Part shown: in pieces, positions 60,349 to 64,000 of the stretch
Numbering within the stretch: the stretch's first letter is position 1
How the letters are laid out: every line of letters begins with the position of its first letter
From: TK10-74A sp965217625
GTDB lineage: Bacteria > Chloroflexota > Dehalococcoidia > Bin125
DNA length: 64,000 nucleotides
NCBI GenBank assembly: GCA_965217625.1
Contig: OZ244557.1
Span: forward strand, 620,001-684,000
Direction: 5' to 3'
Notes under the pieces: generated by a model
The model's input: only the letters and a program-made list of their open reading frames with translations
Databases searched by the model: none
Told to the model about the DNA's origin: nothing
Position numbers and translations under genes: made by a program

Positions 60349-61386
60349 TCAGCCCGGCGGCGCCAGCCGGCGTCCGACGGCCGGCGCCAGCGCCGCCAGC
60401 CGCGCGCTGAGCGCGACGAACGCCTCCGGCGTCAGCGACTGCGGTCCATCCGCGAGCGCGCGGTCGGGGTTCGGATGCACCTCCACGAGCAGGCCGTCGG
60501 CGCCGGCCGCGACGGCCGCCACGGCGAGGTCGGGCACGAGGTCGGCCTGGCCGCAGGCGCCGCACGGGTCGGCGATGACGGGCAGGTGCGTGAGGCGCTT
60601 GAGCGCGGGGATCGCGCTGATGTCGAGCGTGTGACTGGTGGCGGTCTCGTAGGTGCGGATGCCGCCCTCACACAGCACCACGTTGGGGTTGCCGGCCAGC
60701 AGGATGCGCTCCGCGCTCAGCAGCCACTCGTCGAGCGTGGCCGAGAACCCGCGCCGCAGGATGACCGGCTTGCCGGTCGCCGCGACGGCCTCGAGCAGTC
60801 CGTAGTTCGTCATGCTGTACGACCCGACCTCCAGCGCGTCGGCGTAGCGGGCCACCATCGCCAGCGAGGCGATGTCGGGCACCTCCTCCACGATCGGCAG
60901 CCCCGTCGCGGCGCGGGCGGCGGCCAGGTGCCGCAGGCCCGCCTCGCCCAGGCCGGTGAACGCGTAGGGCGACTGGCCCGGACGCAAGCTGCCGCCCATC
61001 AGCGCGGCCGCGCCGCCCCGGCGCAGGGCGGGGCCGAGGTCGGCGAGTTGCTGCGGCGACTCGACGGTGCCGGGGCCCGCGATGATCACGAGTTGCTCGC
61101 CGCCGATGTGGGCCGCCTGCGGGCCGGCCCCGACGGCGACGATGGTGCCCGCCGGCTGCGAGTCGCGGCTGGCCAGGTCGTAGGACTTGCCCAGCAGGAC
61201 GACGTCGACGACGTGCGGCAGCACGCGCACGTCCTCCTGCAGGGCTGGCGTGGCGGGCCCCACGACGGTGATGATCGTGCGCTCGACGCCGACGGTCAGC
61301 TCGCCGCGGCAGCCCTGCTCGGCCAGGCGCGCGAGCACGAAGGCGATATCGGCCGGACTCGCGTTCGTGCCCATGACGATGACCAC
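60349..61386 (-). CDS. DAHP synthase-like protein with altered metal site
   Basis: 345-aa member of the DAHP synthase (AroF/AroA-type with N-terminal ferredoxin-like regulatory domain) family. The N-terminus (MVIVMGTNASPADIAFVLA) is the regulatory part. In the barrel, QLVIIAGPGTVESPQQLAD replaces the expected GPC(A/S)VES, so the metal-binding Cys is Gly. GGSLRPGQSPYAFTGLGEAG has Arg for Lys of KPRTSPY. CEGGIRTYETATSHTLDIS has Gly for Arg in CERGIRT. DPCGACGQADLV replaces DPSHATG, so the metal His is Gly. Glu in LLVEVHPNPD and Asp in DGPQSLTPEAF are kept. Activity as DAHP synthase is doubtful. Confidence 0.85.
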   Translation of the reverse strand: MVIVMGTNASPADIAFVLARLAEQGCRGELTVGVERTIITVVGPATPALQEDVRVLPHVVDVVLLGKSYDLASRDSQPAGTIVAVGAGPQAAHIGGEQLVIIAGPGTVESPQQLADLGPALRRGGAAALMGGSLRPGQSPYAFTGLGEAGLRHLAAARAATGLPIVEEVPDIASLAMVARYADALEVGSYSMTNYGLLEAVAATGKPVILRRGFSATLDEWLLSAERILLAGNPNVVLCEGGIRTYETATSHTLDISAIPALKRLTHLPVIADPCGACGQADLVPDLAVAAVAAGADGLLVEVHPNPDRALADGPQSLTPEAFVALSARLAALAPAVGRRLAPPG

Positions 61387-61422
61387 CGGCCACTCCTCTG
61401 CGGCGCCGCGAGCGCCGCGGCT

Positions 61423-61698
61423 TCAGTCGCCCGCCGCGTCGTCGTCATCGGCGGCCAGCTGCCACGTCAGGCGGCAGGCGTCGCAGATCAGGGCCGCCAG
61501 CGACGAGCCCTCGCCCTCGGCGTCTTCATACGCGAGTTGCAAGTCGCTCCCACAGTCGGGGCAGACGGGGCGCAGCAGGTAGTCGAAGTCCCCGCTGCTC
61601 AGCGCCGCGCGATGGACCAGCGTGTCGATGTCGGCCCACTCGTCGAAGGGGACCTCCCGGACGCCGAAGCCTTGCTCCTGCCAGTCGGAACCCACCAT
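61423..61698 (-). CDS. Zinc-ribbon protein, 91 aa
   Basis: Small acidic protein with CPDC and CDAC knuckles about 30 residues apart (LRPVCPDCGSDLQLAYED, LAALICDACRLTWQLAAD). The start at 61698 (MVGSDWQEQGFG) is preferred to an earlier in-frame ATG because the extra sequence is low in complexity. It is 36 nt upstream of the DAHP synthase-like gene on the same strand, so they may be co-transcribed. Confidence 0.65.
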   Translation of the reverse strand: MVGSDWQEQGFGVREVPFDEWADIDTLVHRAALSSGDFDYLLRPVCPDCGSDLQLAYEDAEGEGSSLAALICDACRLTWQLAADDDDAAGD

Positions 61699-61843
61699 CG
61701 GCCGGGCCTCGCTTTCCGCTGCCGATTCGTTCGGCAATCGATCACCGATCGCCGCCGCCGGGGCGGCCCACCGCATCGTAGCCAGCCGTCCCGGCGTGGG
61801 GCTACCGGGCCGGCGCGGGGGACCGGCGCTGGGAGGACGGGGG

Positions 61844-61873
61844 AGGGCCGCCCGCCGGCTGGCGGACGGCCCT
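61844..61873. terminator. Strong GC hairpin
   Basis: 13-bp stem AGGGCCGCCCGCC/GGCGGACGGCCCT with one mismatch and a 4-nt loop in the gap between the two zinc-ribbon genes. It would end transcription from the gene at 62040-62309. No T-run follows. Confidence 0.5.
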
Positions 61874-61908
61874 CGGGGAGGCCGCGACCCTCACTCGCTG
61901 TAGGGCGG

Positions 61909-61950
61909 GCACTGTCGGACCGGCACTGTCGGACCAGCACTGCCGGCCCG
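61909..61950. repeat. Three tandem 14-bp repeats
   Basis: GCACTGTCGGACCG, GCACTGTCGGACCA, GCACTGCCGGCCCG in direct orientation. They lie in the 340-bp gene-free stretch 61699-62039, which otherwise holds only the hairpin and no readable gene. Confidence 0.7.
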
Positions 61951-62039
61951 GGGAGATGGCCATGGGCGCGTTGCTGGGACGGACGCGCATCTGCCGGCGC
62001 GCGGCCGCGCGCCGGGTCCGCGGCGCCATCCGCAGCGCG

Positions 62040-62309
62040 CTAGATCGCGTCGCTGGGCACGCGGACGCCGTACGCCGAGCGATGGTCGGGCTTCCAGTGG
62101 ATGGAGCCGTTCGCGAAGATGTCGGAGTTATTGGCGCGGTCGCGCCCGTCGAAGCGATTGCTGAAGCGCTTGCGCCGGCCGCACTTGCGGCACTCGCCCC
62201 AACTGTTCTCGCCATTCGGCGGCCGCACCATCCAGTGGTGGACGCACCGGGCGTCGGTGCTAGACGCGGCCTCCCGCGCCGGGCTCTGCGGAACTGTCTG
62301 CGTCACCAT
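62040..62309 (-). CDS. Small zinc-ribbon protein, C-HHW family (copy 2)
   Basis: 89 aa. It contains CVHHWMVRPPNGENSWGECR followed by KCGRRKRFSN, the same C-x-H-H-W ... C-x2-C pattern as the protein at 44444-44629. The C-terminal 40 residues (FDGRDRANNSDIFANGSIHW) are polar and Asn-rich. GGGAGATGG precedes ATG at 62309. Function unknown; presence of two copies in one window suggests a lineage-specific family. Confidence 0.7.
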   Translation of the reverse strand: MVTQTVPQSPAREAASSTDARCVHHWMVRPPNGENSWGECRKCGRRKRFSNRFDGRDRANNSDIFANGSIHWKPDHRSAYGVRVPSDAI

Positions 62310-62522
62310 GGGTCCATCTCCCATACCCGCCCGCGCATGGCGGGCGCACCCTGCCCGGGGGGCAGGGGACTCAAGCCGGTCGGTTTGGGAGATAACTGGT
62401 TGGATAACCAGCACGACCTACAAACACAGCGTGATCTGGAAATGGCCCACCGTCAACGCACTACCGCGGTCTTTTACCGCCGCTTTACGGGGCATCCGCA
62501 CCCCCGGCGTCGCGCCGTCCGA

Positions 62523-62582
62523 CCTCACCCCCTAACCCCCTCTCCAACTGAAGCGCTGGAGAGGGGGAACCGGAGGGTGAGG
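62523..62582. repeat. Imperfect inverted-repeat element
   Basis: Left arm CCTCACCCCCTAACCCCCTC, right arm GAGGGGGAACCGGAGGGTGAGG, with TCCA/TGGA closing and a loop of about 10 nt. The sequence style is that of dispersed palindromic repeats in intergenic regions of many environmental genomes. It could also serve as terminator. Confidence 0.6.
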
Positions 62583-62673
62583 TTCCCACCGCCCTAAACG
62601 GACGCAAAACCCCCGTCAACGAGCGAAAAGTTTACACGCAGGTTACCTTAATTAACATATTAGACATAACGGT

Positions 62674-62688
62674 GGGGGGGGGGGGGGG
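62674..62688. repeat. Homopolymer G15 tract
   Basis: Fifteen consecutive G, 88 nt before the ATG at 62776, between TTAGAC (62660-62665) and TATCTA (62692-62697). Such tracts change length by slippage. It could also be an assembly or sequencing artefact. Confidence 0.75.
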
Positions 62689-62775
62689 TCGTATCTAAAC
62701 GTGTCAGACTGCACGCGTGCTCGTGCACCGAGCGGTCCCACAAGGGGACAGCCGGGAACCCGAAAGGAACATGTC

Positions 62776-64000
62776 ATGAGCGACCGGAACCATTGGACCG
62801 CCCTGCGACAGCGAAAGATCTCGCGCCGCACCATGTTGGGAGCCAGCGCGAAGGCGGGCGTTGGCGCGGCCGGCCTCGCCTTGGTCGGCTGCGGCGACGA
62901 CGACGACGACGCCTCGTCCGCGGCCGCCGAACGGGCCGCGTCGGCCGCGGAAGAGGCCGCTGCGGCCGCCATCGCCGCCGGCGAGGCGCGCGCCGCCGAA
63001 ACCGAGGCTGCCGCGGACGCCGCCGCCGCCGCGGCCGCCGCCGCGGGCGAGGCCTCCGCCGCGGCCTCCCAGGCGGCGGACGCCGCCGATGCCGCGGCCG
63101 CTCTGGCCGCCGAAGCGGCCGAGTCGGAGGACGCCGCCAACGCGGCCGCCGCCGCGGAAGCCGCCGCCGCGGCTGCCGCCCAGGCCGCCGACGCCGCATC
63201 CGCGGCCGGCGATCAGGCTGCCGCAGCTGTCGCCGCCGCCGCCGCCGAGGCGGCAGAGGCCGCCGCCCAGGCCGCCCGCGACGCCGCCGCCGCGGTCGAG
63301 GCCGGCACCGCCACCGCGGCGGCCGCCCAGGCCGCCATCGACGAGGCCGCCGCGGCCGCGGCCGCCGCGGCCGCTGCCGCCGGCGAGGCGTCCGCCGCCG
63401 CCGGGGAGGCCGCCGCCACGGCCCAAGAGACCGCCGAAGCCGCGGCCGAGACCGCCGCCGCGGCCGTCGCCGCGGCCCAAGAGGCCGCCGAGGCGGCCGG
63501 GGAGGCCGCCAGCGCGGCTGCGGCGGCCGTCACCGGCGTCCTGGGCGACACCGAGGACTTCTCCGTCCCCTGGCCGCTCGACCAGGTCGATCTGGACGCC
63601 ACGATCATCACGGTGGTCCCCTCCGACCAGGGGGGGCTGGATCAGCATCGGACCGGCAGCAAGCTGAACCACTACTCGAACGGCGCCGTCTTCAGCCCGG
63701 CCATGGAATGGGAGCCCGCCGCCGGCGCGGCGATCCCACATCTCGCCGCGCCGGAGTGGGTCGACCCCACGTCGATCGTGGCGTCGGTGGCGCCGGCGCC
63801 GTTCCACGACGGCTCGATCCTCACCGCCCACGACGTGGTGTTCAGCTACGACCGCATGGCCGGGAAGGCCGCCTACCACCAGGGCGGCGAGACGACCGAT
63901 CACCCCGGCAGCTGGACCCCCTCGAACGTCGGCCGGAGCTCCGCGAACTGGGTTCGCAACGAGGCCGTGGACGACCGCACGTGGTCGTTCGAGTTGCCGG
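62776..64000 (+). CDS. Family 5 solute-binding lipoprotein with Tat leader and Ala-rich linker (copy 3), partial
   Basis: First 408 residues; the gene runs off the window. Tat leader with KISRRTMLGASAKAGVG, lipobox LVGC and GDDDDDAS, then an Ala-rich stalk (about residues 46-251) with periodic Glu/Asp. ATG at 62776 has GAAAGGA 7 nt upstream. The leader and stalk are almost identical to those of copy 2 (15877), also at DNA level. The binding domain that follows (DLDATIITVV, SVAPAPFHDGSILTAHDVVF, GGETTDHPGSW, VDDRTW) aligns instead with copy 1 (13632). It is thus a mosaic of the two. Confidence 0.92.
   Translation, partial: MSDRNHWTALRQRKISRRTMLGASAKAGVGAAGLALVGCGDDDDDASSAAAERAASAAEEAAAAAIAAGEARAAETEAAADAAAAAAAAAGEASAAASQAADAADAAAALAAEAAESEDAANAAAAAEAAAAAAAQAADAASAAGDQAAAAVAAAAAEAAEAAAQAARDAAAAVEAGTATAAAAQAAIDEAAAAAAAAAAAAGEASAAAGEAAATAQETAEAAAETAAAAVAAAQEAAEAAGEAASAAAAAVTGVLGDTEDFSVPWPLDQVDLDATIITVVPSDQGGLDQHRTGSKLNHYSNGAVFSPAMEWEPAAGAAIPHLAAPEWVDPTSIVASVAPAPFHDGSILTAHDVVFSYDRMAGKAAYHQGGETTDHPGSWTPSNVGRSSANWVRNEAVDDRTWSFELP

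Larger units (their letters stand above)
62310..62775. other. Gene-free stretch with inverted repeat, AT-rich patch and G15 tract
   Basis: 466 bp without a credible protein gene. It contains a long imperfect inverted repeat (62523-62582), an AT-rich patch (62640-62670) that is unusual for this genome and probably holds the promoter of the binding-protein gene at 62776, and a run of 15 G (62674-62688). Confidence 0.7.

Noticed and set aside
1..64000. tRNA and rRNA genes, insertion sequences, integrases, prophage genes
   Set aside because: None seen; tmRNA is the only recognisable stable RNA.

Overview
The window is 64 kb of GC-rich (about 70%) bacterial chromosome, densely coded on both strands. 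No phage, plasmid, insertion sequence, rRNA, tRNA or CRISPR array was recognised. The gene content points to an uncultivated Chloroflexota lineage of the Dehalococcoidia/SAR202 kind. It includes enolase-superfamily, PhyH-type dioxygenase, sulfatase and crotonase genes, a UGSC selenoprotein, TgpA/DUF58 proteins, and LysM proteins with Ala/Pro-rich linkers. This placement is inference from gene content, with no phylogenetic marker behind it.

Layout. 1-6 kb: the start of a sugar-nucleotide transferase, then a minus-strand catabolic run (enolase-superfamily dehydratase, PEP mutase-like protein, serine hydrolase, small unknown, crotonase). 6.4-7.5 kb: PPK2. 7.7-23.3 kb: a long plus-strand accessory catabolic region (PhyH dioxygenase, GH116-like glycosidase, RraA-like aldolase, PCC-domain protein, zinc alcohol dehydrogenase, two Tat-exported substrate-binding lipoproteins, two DppBC-type permeases of which the first is cut by an amber codon, arylsulfatase, NIPSNAP protein). 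23.4-26.6 kb: DUF58 and a TgpA-like membrane protein fused to LysM. 26.6-29.7 kb: GPP34, tmRNA (ssrA) with its terminator, smpB, dinB. 29.7-38 kb: small unknowns, alpha/beta hydrolase, HpcH/HpaI aldolase, malonyltransferase-like protein, CtpA protease, TerB/PH protein, potassium channel. 38-39.7 kb: a selenoprotein of the UGSC family read through an in-frame UGA, with its upstream partner. 39.7-41.5 kb: a lower-GC gene for a TPR protein with a nuclease-like C-terminus. 41.6-48.7 kb: acyl-CoA dehydrogenase, diiron protein, a divergent promoter pair around a 12-bp repeat array, sarcosine oxidase-like enzyme, malic enzyme. 48.7-58.4 kb: another Tat substrate-binding protein, epimerases, a GerW-like pair, a glycosidase-like exported protein, and an alpha-oxoamine synthase/epimerase/PAP2 group that resembles a sphingolipid locus. 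58.4-64 kb: GYD protein, LysM protein, MoaD-like carrier, a DAHP synthase-like protein that has lost two metal ligands, zinc ribbons, a repeat-rich gap with a G15 tract, and a third Ala-linker substrate-binding protein running off the edge.

How it fits together. The 7.7-23.3 kb region reads as an uptake-and-breakdown module: lipoproteins capture an oligomeric or peptide-like ligand, permeases import it, and sulfatase, glycosidase, oxygenase, aldolase and dehydrogenase process it. No ATPase for the transporter lies in the window. A recurring expression feature is a TANNNT hexamer 6-9 nt upstream of a start codon without a Shine-Dalgarno site, seen at ten genes, which suggests leaderless transcription is common here. 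The three Ala-linker binding proteins share a near-identical Tat leader, and the third combines the leader/linker of the second with a binding domain like the first, which implies module shuffling.
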